Positions 27,387 through 41,155 of a stretch of 64,000 bases of DNA are shown piece by piece. Under the pieces are notes generated by a model that ran no database searches, was not told where the DNA came from, and worked only from the letters and a program-made list of their open reading frames with translations. The DNA comes from Mycteria americana (lineage: Eukaryota; Chordata; Aves; Ciconiiformes; Ciconiidae). The stretch is taken from contig NC_134367.1 of the NCBI RefSeq assembly GCF_035582795.1, forward strand, positions 88,333,062-88,397,061, written 5' to 3'. The stretch's first letter is position 1. Every line of letters starts with the position of its first letter. Made by a program: the position numbers and the translations under genes.

Positions 27387-28732
27387 ACAAGTATTAGTGC
27401 AGAGGCACAGAATCTCCACAGTCTTTTCTAGTTTATGTTTGCTCTTCTATTTCCCTCAACAATGTGCTATTTCAGCACCTCCCAGGTGCTCATTCAGGGG
27501 CATAGCAGGTGCATCTCGTGTGTGTAAGACTTGCGTGCTGGCTTTTTTGAGCTCTTTGGTGACAAACAAGAGCCTGTGCTGGTGAGATGCACATAGTGGA
27601 GGGGACAGAGACCCGCCAGCTACCACCACGGTCTGCTGACTCCCTCATTTTAGTTACAATGAACGTTTGAGTTCTGGATATGTTTGCATTGCAAAGAAAG
27701 TGAGTGTAGAAGCGCTTCCGTGTATTAAATACATGTATTAAAGAATCTGGTCTGATCTGTTTATTCTTTCCCAAGACAATAGCACCTTAGTTTGCCATCT
27801 GGTGGTGTGTAGAAGGTGAGCAGAAGAGTTACTTGTGTGGAGTTGAAACAGAAAAGTTTCTAGAAGAAAGAGCTGCTGAACAGAAGCAGTAGATGGCATA
27901 GAGAACAGAAAACCTGCGTGCCTGCTCTTCTTTTCTAAGGCTTCCCCTCTTGCTGGGCTGGGAATGATCGAAGGAGACAGCCAAGTATCTGTCCCAGGAA
28001 TCACAACAGCAATTGTCTCAAAGTCCATACATGGTAAATAGCCAGGAAAACCTTACAAATGTCTAGAAAAAGCTCAGTACGAATGGGGGCTGACATGGGT
28101 AACATTTTGAGTTGATAGAGTGTAGTGCAGGCACTCAGTCTAGAATAATCGACCTGATTTTCAGCAGTTCTAATTACCCATATTCCTTGTAATGGAGTGA
28201 GTGTCAGCGAAGGGTAAACAGCTGAAACAGAGTAGTGTGAACCCTTGGTTTAAGTACTAGAAGGTAAATCAATATAATACAAATCTTTCTAATCACTTTG
28301 TACTTCAGCTTTGTGCCTCAGCATAGTCTCCAGAGATGAGCAGGAGTTAAAGGGAAACAAAAAATGAAGAAAGGAAACTGAAAAATTGCATGTTCTTTGG
28401 ATCTGAAAAATCTAAAATGATGATTCCATATCATATCTGAAATCATGATTTTAGACATGATTTCACATGTTTTCTCTTAACCACATACACCATATTGCAA
28501 ATGTCTATAGAATAAAAATCTAAAGCTTTAAATCACTAACTCAGAAGTGCGGTGTAATAATTTCATCTCCAGACGCCAGTCACATGTGAAATGAGTTTGA
28601 TACGTTCAATTTCTTTTCACAGGTAGCAGAAGCCTTGGTTCCTTCCTTAGCACCAGAAATATATACATATATATGGTTTGCAATCCTAGCTCACATTACA
28701 ATTATCATCAAAGTTCATTGGCAAAGCCGCAG

Positions 28733-28760
28733 GGAGTTGCTTGCAAGGAGTTGCTTGCAA
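28733..28760. repeat. 14-bp tandem repeat, two copies
   Basis: GGAGTTGCTTGCAA is present twice in direct succession. Confidence 0.85.
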
Positions 28761-30569
28761 AACGTTACCTACTTGTTTTAAGTGTTTCACTACAAATTCC
28801 TCCTATTAATGAAAAAATTTCATAAAGCTAAGGCAAATAGCTATACAAAACATAAAACAAGAATCTGAAGAAACTGGCAGAAATTCACAGTGTATAAGGG
28901 ACGCAGGACTGAACACACCACAAAGTAAATTAATGTTTTTGCCAGTTTACCTTGCATGCCCAAAGGAATACCATAGCCAAAATTTGCGGCCACAGACACC
29001 AGTTATTTTTTATGTCAGCCATTCACATAGCCTCACCGTTAATTATCTTTGTCTGAATTGCTAAATTTGGTTGTGCAGTTGAGACAGGAGAGTTGAAATT
29101 TAGCATGAGCTATTACATATTGCACTGCGAATCAGGAGGTAGTTTTAATGGAGGTTCCTCCATTTGAGGAAAGCCATGTCGTAGTTTAAACGTCCATTTG
29201 ATACCACTAACTCTACTCCATGACTAATGCTGAAATCCTAAGGGCTGTTTCTCATGGCCTCAAGCTTAATTCCCTAATGTTATCCTCTCTATCATGTTAT
29301 CCTCTCTGTCTGTAGCTTCTCAAATGTGCATGGGAAATGTAAAATTTACAAAGGCACACTTAGTCCTTCTGTTGTATGATGGAAAATGTCTAGGGTGTTA
29401 TAACCAAAAAAGCCCTGTAGCTTTCTTACAAACCACATTGTCAGATTCTTTTCTCCAAGCTCAGTAAAGAGTTATGAGATAGATGAGACAAAGAATAAAG
29501 TACCCTGTAGGTAATGAGAGCAGCACACCCAAAATTAGATAGTGAACTTACCTGCGTCACATTGTTCTAAAGTGTAAATGTGAATAGGAAGAATTAAAGG
29601 CCACTGATATGAAGATTATAATGTTTAGTATCAAATAGGAGAGAAATGCAACTGTCTTGGTTTCATTTCTCTGACAGCAAAGGAGCCCCTTCTAGGTGAA
29701 GGAAAGCCAGACTAGGAGACTGACCCAGTACTCTCATCTTCTCACGTAAAACAATATCCCTTATTCTCAGACCACCAGGACCAGGCAGTCCTGCTGAACA
29801 AGCCACAACATATCTAGAACCATTCTAGGTGGGCTGAAATGTGAAAGAATTACCAGGGCTTAAGGTTCAATTGGGTCTAAAAGGAAAATGGTGGAGGCGG
29901 AGCAAGAAAAATAGCAGTAAAAGCTGGTGCTTCTTTCAGTCTCAAGGTTGGAGACATTGTTTTATATTTTTTACCTTTTCATTTCATGGACAGCAACTAC
30001 CCTGCCTGCCTGCAGCAGACTGCTTTCAAGACCTTCAAATTCAAATTCCTCCCTCCTCCACCTCTCCGAAGCGCACAAAAGCAGGGCAACCTCTAGCACC
30101 GGGAGTTCTGTTATGTGACCTGGCTGGTGATGGCCAGCCTTCCTTCAGGCCAAGGCAAAGCCTGGCCTTTCCTTCAGCTATTCTTCCCTGAGTGAGCCAG
30201 ACTTCTTTTAGTCCTTACTAGCAGGTTGTTTACAGGAGCTGGCTCTCCACAGCTGCTCTGAAATCAAGAAGAGTTGTTGTTGTTCAGCCCCTGTAAGCAT
30301 CTGGCCATAGCAATAATAATGTCATTATTTAAGTGCTTAATGCACAATCTCTTCATGTATTCAGTCTCACTGCTGAGATTATACAGTACGAATTGCTTAT
30401 GTATTGCAGTTTATTAAAGCTATCTCAAGCTAATTTAAATTAATTCTGCTTGGTCATTTCTCATGTAATAGCTATTGTTCATCACCGCTCAGGTAACTCA
30501 CACTCCTGGAAATGTGGTAGCCTACCCTTTTCATTTATATAATTTTTGAAAGCTCAGTTATAGGTTATT

Positions 30570-31083
30570 GATTACGGTGTCCAGCTCTGGAGCTCTCAGC
30601 ACAGGAAAGACTTGGACCTGTTGGAGCAAGTCCAGAGGAGGGCCACAAAAATGATCAGAGGGCTGGAACACCTCTCTTATGAGGACAGGCTGAGAGAGTT
30701 GGGGTTGTTCAGCCTGGAGAACAGAAGGCTTTGGGGAGACCTTATAGCAGCCTTTCAGTACTTAAAGGGGCCTTATAAGAAAGATGGGGACAAACTTTTT
30801 AGCAGGGCTTGTAGTGATAGGAGAAGGGATAATGGTTTTAAACTAAAAGAGGGTAGATTTAAGGAAGAAATTTTTTATGATGAGGGTGGTGAAACACTGG
30901 AGCGGGTTGCCCAGAGAGGTGGTAGATGCCCCATCCCTGGAAACGTTCAAGGTCAGGTTGGATGTGGGTCTGAGCAACCTGCTCTAGTTGAAGATGTCCC
31001 TGCTCATTGCAGGGCGGTGGCGGTTTGGACTAGATGGCCTGTAAAGATCCCTTCCAACCCAAACTATTCTATGATTCTATGAT
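30570..31083 (+). mobile_element. CR1 LINE, 3' end with a long open frame
   Basis: This is a CR1 3' end of a different subfamily from the copy at 7.6 kb. A frame of 156 codons (30612-31082) is uninterrupted and carries [40 protein letters not shown] and CSDRRRDNGFKLKEGRFKEE; the family frame slips near 30900-30930. It ends with ATTCTATGATTCTATGAT. It lacks the endonuclease and the catalytic part of the reverse transcriptase, so it cannot move on its own. Confidence 0.92.
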
Positions 31084-31380
31084 ACAGCTTTTGATGTAAA
31101 TAATAATACATGTTGCTGAGAGCATGACAAATCTGGAAATCAAGATAAGTACCAAATGACATTTTGCAGCAAAGGGTTAGCTTCTCAACATGAACACTTA
31201 ATTACCTTGCTCAGCACAGCTGACATGTATTAATTCTTATTGATGTTCCCCTGGAAAACATTATAGAGAATTAGGGAATAAGTACAGGCACAAAAATATC
31301 AAGCTGAAATATTGCTTTTGCTTCTTGTGTGGCGTCAGCGGGATGGAGTCTCTGTGACTGTACCTATGTAATGGATGCAG
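31084..31380. other. Spacer between CR1 and solo LTR
   Basis: About 300 bp of unremarkable sequence separating the two mobile elements. No feature is recognised. Confidence 0.6.
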
Positions 31381-31949
31381 TGTCGTGGTTTAACCCCAGC
31401 TGGCAACTAAGCACCACACAGCCACTCGCTTATTCTGCCCTCATGGGATGGGGGAGAGAATTGGAAGGGTAAAAGTGAGAACACTGGTGGGTTGAGATGA
31501 AGACAATTTAATAGGTAAAGCAAAAGCCAGCCACAAGCAAAGCAAGGAATTCATTCACTGCTTCCCATGGGCAGGCAGGTGTTCAGCCATCTCCAGGAAA
31601 GCAGGGCTCCATCACACGTAACGGTTACTTGGGAAGACAAACGCCATCACTCTGAACACCTCTCCCTTCCTTCTTCTTCCCCAGCTTTATATGCCGAGCA
31701 CGACGCCATATGGTGTGGAATAGCCCTTTGGTCAGCTGGGCTCAGCTGTCCCGGCTGTGTCCCCTCCCAGCTTCTTATGCACCCCCAGCCTCCTCGCTGG
31801 TGGGGTGGGGTGAGAAGCAGAAAAGGCCTTGACTGTGTGTAAGCACTGCTCAGCAGTAACGAAGACATCCCTGTGTTATCAACTCTGTTTTCAGCACAAA
31901 TCCAAAACGCAGCCCCATACTAGCTACTATCCCAGCCAAAACCAGCACA
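31381..31949 (+). mobile_element. Solo LTR of the same avian endogenous retrovirus family
   Basis: This element begins TGTCGTGGTTTAACCCCAGC and ends AAAACCAGCACA. The order of blocks is the same as at 13961: ATGGGATGGGGGAGAGAATT, AAGCAAAAGC, TTTATATGCCGAGCACGACG, CATATGGTGTGGAATAGCCC, TTTGGTCAGCTGGGCTCAGC, GGTGGGGTGGGGTGAGAAGC. At 569 bp it is the longer and better preserved of the two. No internal retroviral genes flank it. I see no clear target-site duplication. Confidence 0.8.
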
Positions 31950-34563
31950 TTCTGTGACAAAGGAAGTGGTTTGAACTTGTGGGAGAAGCAGTTACTGTGA
32001 GGAGCTCCATTGTGGGCTTTCTTAGAAATGTCTGCCTAAAGGAGCTGCCAGCAACCAGAGAGGCAGCTAGAAATAAGGATGGTAAATTGCAAGAAAACAC
32101 AGAGCCTGAGCTGCTGGCATATGTGTCAGATACAGAAACAACCTGCAAACAGATGAAATGTGTCAAATAAGAGAGGCTCCTAGTTACCCACCTATTTTTT
32201 TTTGTCCCAACATCCCATTTCCATTACTGTTGTGGTCAACTCCGTAAGAAGATTTGCTTCACACACCAGATGACAAAGCCAGGAAAGCCCTGGATGCTCA
32301 TGAATGATCTCAGACTCATAACAGAACCATGAAAACTCAGATTTTTTTGGTCATGTTGAGTGATAGCAGATGCAGGAGGGGCTGTTCAATGGACCTGGCA
32401 CTGTCCTTGCTCAAACAGCCTTTCCTGACCTTCTTCAGGAGAAGATGGCATGTCTGAGAGGCTGCCTGCCTCACTAGGACAGACTCCTTCACAGCTTCTG
32501 TTCTGTTTCTATATGAATGAAATCAAGACCAGTGGGTTGTTCAGCTTCTTGAGATGTCACTGTTATCTTGTATATTTAGTCAAGGAGCAAAAAAATAATT
32601 AATTCCTTCAATTTCATTTATAAGCGTAGAGGCCAGCCTGGCAAACACACTCTCAGCTGGGATCACCATGCAGTTGGCAGACACATCCAGAATTTGAGGA
32701 CTGTAGAATTAAGTTGCATCTATCTCTATCCTCTGGATAAGAATTGATTTATCTTGGATTCTGCTTTTAGAAAGAGGTCTTTTAAAACCCAAATGGAAAT
32801 ATGTGATCCTGTTTTGCTCTTCAGAAAGCTGCTTGATACTAAAATGAAAATAAATTACTAAACTGTGTTATGCTAAGCTATGGTTTAAAACAACACAAAG
32901 AAAATCAGCCAAGGAAAGTTCTCACGAGTCTTTTAAGACAGGTTTCGCTTTTAGTCATAAGTTCCTCCCATGACAAAACAAAATAGTTATGAATTATCGT
33001 AGACCTAGATAAAAATATAATATGTTAAGATACAGATACAGCTATCAGTGATAATCTGGTCAAACTCCTTTAACTTCAGTGTAACAGAGATAGGAAGTTT
33101 TGCTGATGTACTGTGCAATGCAGCGCTTTATTGTGCATTCACCCTGCACTTGTTATGCTTCATCAGTAGAGAGCAGCTGCTTGATGCTCCTTCCTACTGA
33201 ATATCTGCCTCTTTAATGTATGTCCTCTACAGAGAAACTATTTGTGTCCACATCGTAAATAGCTGGTGGTTCTCCACTCCACCCACCAAGCACATTGCTG
33301 TCCTCCTTTACTGCCTTTATGCGTAGAGTTGTATAGTCAGTGTGTGGTCACTTCTTTGCAACAAGGTGATCCAAAATTGCTATAGTGTTTTGAAAAACAG
33401 AGTGCAGAGCACAGAAAGTTTGTGAGGATACTGAAATGCCCATAAAGTGGTCTTCAAATAGCTCTTGAGATGGTCGCATTCCTTTGAATGCAGGGATATT
33501 CAGGACTGGAATGCCATGATTAACTGGGCATGACCAGTAATTTTTTGAATAATCCTATGATGGATAAGGATCAGAGGAATCAGTCTAATCCAGATTTGTG
33601 TAGGCCATGGAAAACTTTTTTATTTGCTCAATTATAACGTTAATATCAGGGATTTGATAGCCAGATTATCAGCTGTCTTTTGACTTGAATTCTCTGCAAA
33701 GCACACTGGGATCTTTTTTTCACCAAGCATAACTTCCTTTGTTAAAAATAGGGAAAAAAATCAGAACAAGCAGCCCAGAGAGGAAGGGAAGAGAAACCGT
33801 AAAATAAAAAAGTATCTCTTTCTCCCTTGCTCACCAGAACTTAACTGTAGTAAATCCCTATAATCCAGTTTTCTGGTGGAAAAAGAAGAGGCTGCTTATT
33901 TCTGCTGTGTTCAATCTCACTGGCCAGGCCAAGGGCAGCCAAACATGTGAGGAGGTGACGAGCAGCCATCAATCATGCACGCACTTCTGGAAACACGTAG
34001 CTGTTGAGGTAGTTCCATTGGCTTTCACTGCACTGCTTCAGTGGTGGTGGCTCTTCAAAACTCTTCCTGTATGTTGTTGTTTATCTTCATAAACTCAGCT
34101 GGAGAAGGAGGAGGATACTCCATAGAGCTACAATGGGAGCTTTAATCCCTCAGAGCGCTGGGGCATGTACATAAAGGCACCAACTGATCAGGCAATCTCC
34201 GACCTGCGTTTGTAACAGCTTGTACAGGGGTCTTCCCGCGTGGTAAAAGTTGGAAACTGTTCATTCATACCTCACTAATTTTTCTTCTGAATATCTGTCC
34301 GCAGGCAAATAACAAGTACTTACAAAAAAGTAAGTAATGGCCAAAGTTATTATCTTTGTATGCATATGTAGGTCATGTGCTGACATGGAGGGGATAAAAA
34401 TATTCCAGTTATTCAAGTTCCTAGTAAGTCAAAAATAAACATAGAAATGATAGGCTAGTAAATGTGTAAGTTTAGCCAGAATGATTCAAATTATAGCTCT
34501 GACATGAGAACTTCACTTAAAAAAAAAAAATTTGAGAAACTTTGAAATGCAGAAGGATTTTAA

Positions 34564-34598
34564 ATTTGGGGAATAAAATTATTTTTTATTCCCCAAAT
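34564..34598. repeat. Perfect 15-bp inverted repeat, 5-nt loop
   Basis: The arms ATTTGGGGAATAAAA (34564-34578) and TTTTATTCCCCAAAT (34584-34598) are exact reverse complements around TTATT. It lies in the gene desert between the second LTR and CEP170. Confidence 0.9.
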
Positions 34599-37500
34599 AC
34601 GTATTCCCCCTGGACTACATATGAAGGGGAACTTCCATGCAGGGAATATGCAAGATACCTTTCCATTAATTTTTCTCCAATTACTTCCTATAATCAAATC
34701 CCTACTTCTTGTAAGCACTCTACCAGCTCAGTTAATAAGACTTCTTGCCCAGTATTCAGGGTCCAGCTTTCTGATTTTGAATATCTCAACTTCCCAGCCA
34801 TTTTCCCTGTTTGACCCCAAGGAATAGCATCTTGGCTTCTCCATTTGTCAGTATTATTTGTACATCTGGGCAAAAACCTCCTGTGTTTGGGCCAATCCCC
34901 TGCTTTTCTTGAATCTGTGAATCCTATTCACTTGTCAAATGCCTCTTATTTTTTAACACTCCGGATTTAGACACAACACCTGACTGGTTCTGGTATCTCA
35001 GCGTAGCAATGGCCCTTTCCTCCCCTCTTTCATGTTTTTTGAACCAGTTCAAGGGATTTTTTTTTTAGTTGCTTCAAGAAACCCCGTGTAAGAACCACCG
35101 TTTCACAGATCTATCATTTAACTGGGCATTGCCCTCATTTTTGCATTATCGAAAGTTTCACTCATTCTAGGAAACAGATGTAAGCACTTACTCAAGCTTT
35201 CAAAAGTGTTCAAAACGTAATGAACAAGATCTGCACCCTCTTTTTATCCTGTAAATGAGATGTAGAGGAAGTCTCACTTTCCAGAGCCCTTGCTGGCATT
35301 TCCCTCTTCTTCTGTGTCTGCTGGAAGCGTTGTTTCTGTCCCACGAGCGACACAGCCCACAGCTGCTCTGGCTTCCTCCACCATCCCTGTGACCAAGGCC
35401 TGCTGAACAGCAGAAATTGCTCTGCCAACTGCCAGCTCCTGCAGTCCTCGCTGTTCCCGAGTTAGAAAATTAATGCGTTAGAAAAGTGCAGCATGCCCTC
35501 TTACCTGAGTCCTCCTGGGTGAGGAGAGAGTCTCCTCCAGATAGCCTGATTTCCCGTCCAGGCAATCAACTTCCACAGAAATCTCCAACACTTGGAATTT
35601 CTTTGCAGCGTGACCTATTAGTTATCGAAATCCAGACTGGGAAAGTTGTAGCTGGGTTTGCTGGTTTACCTGAAAATTTGATAGAGTTTGGTCCAATCAA
35701 CAATTTACTTTCCTCAGTTCTATCTGGGAACTTAAAGCCTTTTAAAATATGTTTTCTGGGAAGTTTCTTTTTTTCCCCCTCATTTTATTTACTTGAGGAA
35801 TTTCTAGTCCTGGTGGTAAAGCACTCTGAAAACCTTTGATTCCTGTGAGACCACACATTATTTGTTGTAGCTTGGTTCAGCAGGAGTACCAGGTCACAAT
35901 TTCTTTCCTTAGAAGCTCTGCTGTTACAAATAGCAGAACTGCTTTGTCTTTATTATCCACTTGTCGGACTTGACTGGTTTCTATCAGAGAAAATCAGTGA
36001 GACAAATCTAGTACATTCCTTGGTGAAATTGCCTTACAGGAGAGCCAGAGTGCAGGCACAGCCAGAGCCAGGAGGGGCCAGGGAGAACTTGACTGTCTTA
36101 AAATTACCACTGTCTCTCCTGCCTCTGGTTTCTCCTTCGATAGTGATGCCAAAAAACTTGTACAGAATGTGGGATTATCCACTTAGCTCTGTCCTTCCGA
36201 ACCCCTAAGTAAAATCAAAGCTTGATCTGCAAGCCTTGTCATTAACTTTGTATAATCCAGTGGTAGCCATGACAAAGAAATTGGGAAACTTGATCATTTT
36301 TCAAAGGAAGGCAGATTTAATGGGCCATGTGGCCCTTCTCAAGATAACAACTTTAACACTGGAATTCTTGGTAAAATGGCAGCTTAGCTAGGAAATTTTA
36401 GAGGCTTCAGATTTTTTTTTCTTCCAGATGTAATCATGTGCTCAACAAGGTACATCACCGTATTTTTCTTTTTTCCTGAAAAGTTGACAGGCAGTTGAAT
36501 AGCTTTAGATCTTTTCTGAACTGCATATATTCTAAATACCAATATTATTTTTTTGGTATAACAATCCTGTGGACATTTAACATACATGAAGAACACACAT
36601 GCAATCAGTAGCTGAGGCTCTAGACCAGAGGGTTTCTACAGACCCCTCCAGAAACACCTGGGGTCTCCAGCTGCGTACTGCCCTACAGTGAAACTGCTTT
36701 GTGACTAACTATGTGGAGGTACAAAATATCATCTTTCGTATGTTGCTGATAATTTTTGGGCAACTGAACAAAATACAGTTGCTTAGATGCCTTTAACTCT
36801 GGGCTTCTGCATACATTTAGAAATGGAACCCTTACATTAGAAAGCTAAAATAAATGGCTGCATCAGTGCTTCTGCAGAACTGCAAAACTAGTTAATAGTA
36901 TTTTACTGGCAGCAAATCTAAAGCTCCCAGTATTGGTGGCTGAAAACTTCTGTTGATGTGATCTCCGTTAGTCCATTAAATCTTAAGATAAAAAAAACCT
37001 GGACACTTAAATATATGCACATAAATCAAGATAATTTGCACGGAGAAGTAGAGCACTTCAAGTACAGGCAGACCATATTAATTCAAATAAAACTGATACA
37101 CACCATTGCTTTCAGTGTTGTCTAATGGACAGAAATAGGGATAAACCTGAAAAATAAATTTTCAGGAGACCTGTGAAAATTTTGTGATATGGACAGCACT
37201 GAGGATTGATTACGTGTGTGACAACTCCATGTTTAACAGAAAGAAGAAACGATCTCAAAACGCCGTTAGCCTCCTGTTCCAACCGACCAGTGGGGAGGCT
37301 GCCAAAGACCAGCTAGCTAACGCGGCTTGCTGGGAGAGATAACTACATCTCAGCAGCTCCAAATATGCCAGCAAGGAGCACTGCTAGAAACCCAGACAGG
37401 GGAAAGAGAGGGAGAAGTGAGCAAAATTGATCTGGCTGGAAAGACACAGGTCATGGGCTCTGTCACATCCACTCGGGAGTCAGGCATAACTTTGAAATTA

Positions 37501-40500
37501 AAAAATGGGCACTGTCAGATCCAATGGTGCATTATCACTACCATCAGGCTGTATATTGTTCCCTACTGAGATTTCAGTCGCGGCAAAGCCTTGCCTCAGC
37601 ACTTTCTAGACAGCAAATACAATAAGATTTTTCCTAGTCTGTTTTCCCATCTGTGAGACTAGGGAAATGAAGCTATTTCCTCACAGAAATTTCTTAACGG
37701 AATAAATGTTTGTGAAGTGCTTGAAAGATTTCAGAAGGAAAGCACCTCTGGAGGGTAAAATCTTGTAACTGTTTCTTTGGCTCAGTACTGCAGTGCAAGC
37801 CTACAAGCAATATTGATGTTTGTAAAATTATCCAGGCCAGTCCTCAGCGCTGCCGTCTGGGAGGCTCCTGAAAGTGGCAAGACCGGTTCATTGATCTGCA
37901 GTGATTCTCCAAAGCTCATTTAGCTTCAAGCTTTTCACTGTCTCTCCCTGGAGAAAATCCTTAATTAGAAATTTCCTTCAGCTATGCTTTTTAATCATAC
38001 CTATTGCTTTATAGGTCTTTTTCTACTATCCTATGCTTTCCATTTTTTGGCTCACTGCATTTTAAGCAGTAAGACAAGTTCCAGCATGTTTCCTTGTCTG
38101 GAGGAATTTAAATATCAATTAAAAGAAACCATCGATGTCACCCAGGACAAATTTCTTCCTACTAATTTTTAAAATCGTTGCTTTTGCACTGTCAGATTAA
38201 AGCTTATAATCAAATCATTTAAAAATGCTTCAAAAAATGCCTGTGCCGGTGGGGCACCTTTTCTGAATTTTACAAAACTGCATATAAGCAAAACCCAAAA
38301 GGTAGTGACCTGGTTTTGCACCCAGTCAAGCAAGTACGTAACTTCAGTTACATGAACCTTTCCATTGACTTCAGGGAGACCAGCTCTGCTTAACTTGTAA
38401 TAGAGTGCTGGAGCATTAGGGGACAAATGCACGATTTTATTGAACACTTTTCTCCCAGTTGCATAAAATCCACATATTTTCCAAATGAAATCACTTCATC
38501 TTTAAAAAGGAAATGACGGCTTTCTATGTTAATGTCACTTTGAAAAATACTTAAATTGGCCAAAGTCAGAAATTTAGATACTTGAACGGCTTGGAAGCCT
38601 AAAAACACATTCTCAAAACCTCCAAGCAGCAGATGCTGCTTACACCAAAGAGCAAACCCTTGTAGGCTGAAACATAGCACCTCTCCTAAGTTCAGTATGC
38701 CTGGTGCTAATGTCAGCGCCGAGGTAAGCCACTAAGCTGTGTTTTCAACTTTGTATTTGAACTTCTGCTGTCCTCGGAACAGTAACTTCAGTGAAGCCGC
38801 AGATGTGATTTTCACTAAACCCCAGCATTTTTAAATGCGCAAAGGTGTTGGAGAGGAGCTATCTTTGAGGAGGTTGTACATTTAGAAAATCAACTCAAGA
38901 AATCACTACAGCAACATTTTTACCTCAGTCTTGCAATGGGAAGAAAGCAACTTGTAAGGTGTTAAGAACATTGCGTAAGTCGCATTAAAAAAAGTTGATT
39001 TTTGTAAATGACCATTTTATCAGCCGTCCATCATACTGACAGCAGCAATGACTTGAGAAGCTTCGTTTGCATATATCCTTGCATGTTTGGAAACAAAGAA
39101 TGAACAGGGTTGTGTGGCAAATTTTTGATAGCACTTGAGTTCCCAAGTGTGCAGGTAGTAAGATCACAATATATACACCTGCATCTTTAGTCAGTTAAGT
39201 AAACTTCATCTGTGAGGTGCAAAAATGATTTTAGCAAAACAGCATAAAATAAACTGCACCGGAGGATACGAATTTGTTTGGGGGTTTTTATTCCTCTGTA
39301 TGGAAAAAGCTTTCTATTGTTTCAGTCAGTTTATTTGAGAAACTCCAACTATTCTGCAGAGAGAAAAATGAAGTGATTACTAACACACATAATAACTCCT
39401 AAGTATTTCCAGCTGCCATCCTCTGCCAAGGAGCAGGGAGGCTGCAGTCTCTCTTGCACTTGAGGCACATCTTGGACTAGAAAGCGTGTGTCCCTGCACA
39501 GCTTCTGACCAGCTCTGAAAGCGCCATTCTCGTGGCCAAATTCTTATGTGCCATCTGCACCTCCCAGCTCTCCTTTGTACTTAAGCTGCCTCAAATGAAC
39601 TGCACCGCTCAGTAACATGTACTACCCTGGCCTGGGACTTGGTATTCCTCCCCCAACCCCACTGACTTCTGTTCTTCTGTCATCTGATTTCTTTCTAGAG
39701 TTTTTACAAAAGTTTGCTTAGCCTTTTGCACTTACTGAGTCTCCGAATCCAAAAATGTCTGTTGAGAACATGGTATTTTGCCTGTTCATTTATTAATCAG
39801 TTGTCATACTGAGAAATACCATTTATGTAATTTTGTCCAATAACTTTATTAAGGCATTTAATTTCTTAATACCTTTCAAATCTCCTGAATTATCTGCAGT
39901 CAGCTCTCTCCTCTCTCAACAAAATCAGGCACTGATAACCTGAACCACAACTCACATCCATGTCTGTATTACTTTTGCAATCAATTTTTCTTAACTTATA
40001 AATAACATTACTGTGATGCTGTGAATGAAATTTGAAGTCACCCGTTAATTTTTAGAAGTTTATATATAATAGTTGTTCTTTGTGCCCAGCTTTATACAGG
40101 TCCATGTGTGCATGAATAGACATCCACGACTTAGAAACCTCACGTTGCACATTTTTTAAAATCCTTATTATTAATTCAGCTTTTTCAGTTAAGAAAGAGC
40201 ACAGTTTGCTTGAAAGATAACCCATGCTGCTGCTAAACTGTTATTTTTTAATATAATATAAAGACCTCTAGAGTCCTGATAGTGCTTTTAGCTACTCCAT
40301 AGGAGCAGAAAGCCTTATAAATTATAAACATGTGTATTAATTTTTAAAACAGGTCTAAAAATGCTAGCTGTAAGGAACTGATGGACTAGAGCAACAGAAC
40401 TTAGCAAGGACACACGTTAATTGGTAAGTGAAAGAGTAGGGTTTATCTCTGAAATGAACAAATCTCCATCCCCTCACTCCATCCCTAAGGCCCTAGTGCT

Positions 40501-41120
40501 TGAGTAATTTTTGCAAGTATAATTTTTGAAAGTGTTGCCCTGTGTTCCCATGAGGATATTCAATAACTACAAACTCCTATTTTAATACAGCTTCCCCAAT
40601 AAGGCCATTTTGTAATACCCTGTCATTTTAAGAGCTCTCCTCAGATGTGAGAGAAGAATGTTAACATCTTACAAAATAGTAACTGCTCATGAAGTTGTTA
40701 GTGAGACAAAGCGAGCACTGGCTTTACTTTTTCACTATTAACTCTGGTCTTGTTGGAACAGGTGAAGATTAAGATCTTTGTCAGGAGGCTTCCAGTTATC
40801 TTATCTTGCTTTAAAGTATTTCCATGTCTGCGTAATCCCACTTGTTTGCTAACTACATCTTTTCCTCCAGAAATATATGAATACTGAGAAAAGCATCTGA
40901 AAAGGAAATGCCTTGCTCCCCAACCACTTCTCTGTTGGCTGTCACTTGCAGGAACAGCACTGAGTAAGGCTTACCAAGTTGAAAAGAAAAATTGTTTTTA
41001 CAAGATTACTGAGCTAGTGCAGCTGGAAATGCTGTTCTTTAGCATTAGGCAACTGTCCTTGGGCAATATTGCCAAGACCGATATTGTCGGATGTATTTAG
41101 TATCCGGCAAGCGCGGTTGA

Positions 41121-41155
41121 ACTGTAACCCTGTCAACAGGACTGTAACCCTGTCA
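41121..41155. repeat. 20-bp tandem repeat, two partial copies
   Basis: ACTGTAACCCTGTCA occurs at 41121 and again at 41141. Confidence 0.85.

Larger units (their letters stand above)
14453..30569. other. Intergenic gene desert
   Basis: About 16 kb with no credible exon. It holds only the small items listed separately (MIR-like relic, CR1-like scrap, microsatellites, short tandem repeats) and a GC-richer patch around 26.5-27.0 kb. Open frames here up to 145 codons (26885-27322) show no known motif. Confidence 0.55.

Noticed and set aside
36621..36680. AGACCAGAGGGTTTC followed by GACCCC, resembling a hAT/Charlie transposon end
   Set aside because: Only about 15 bases resemble the terminus, and no matching inverted end is found nearby.
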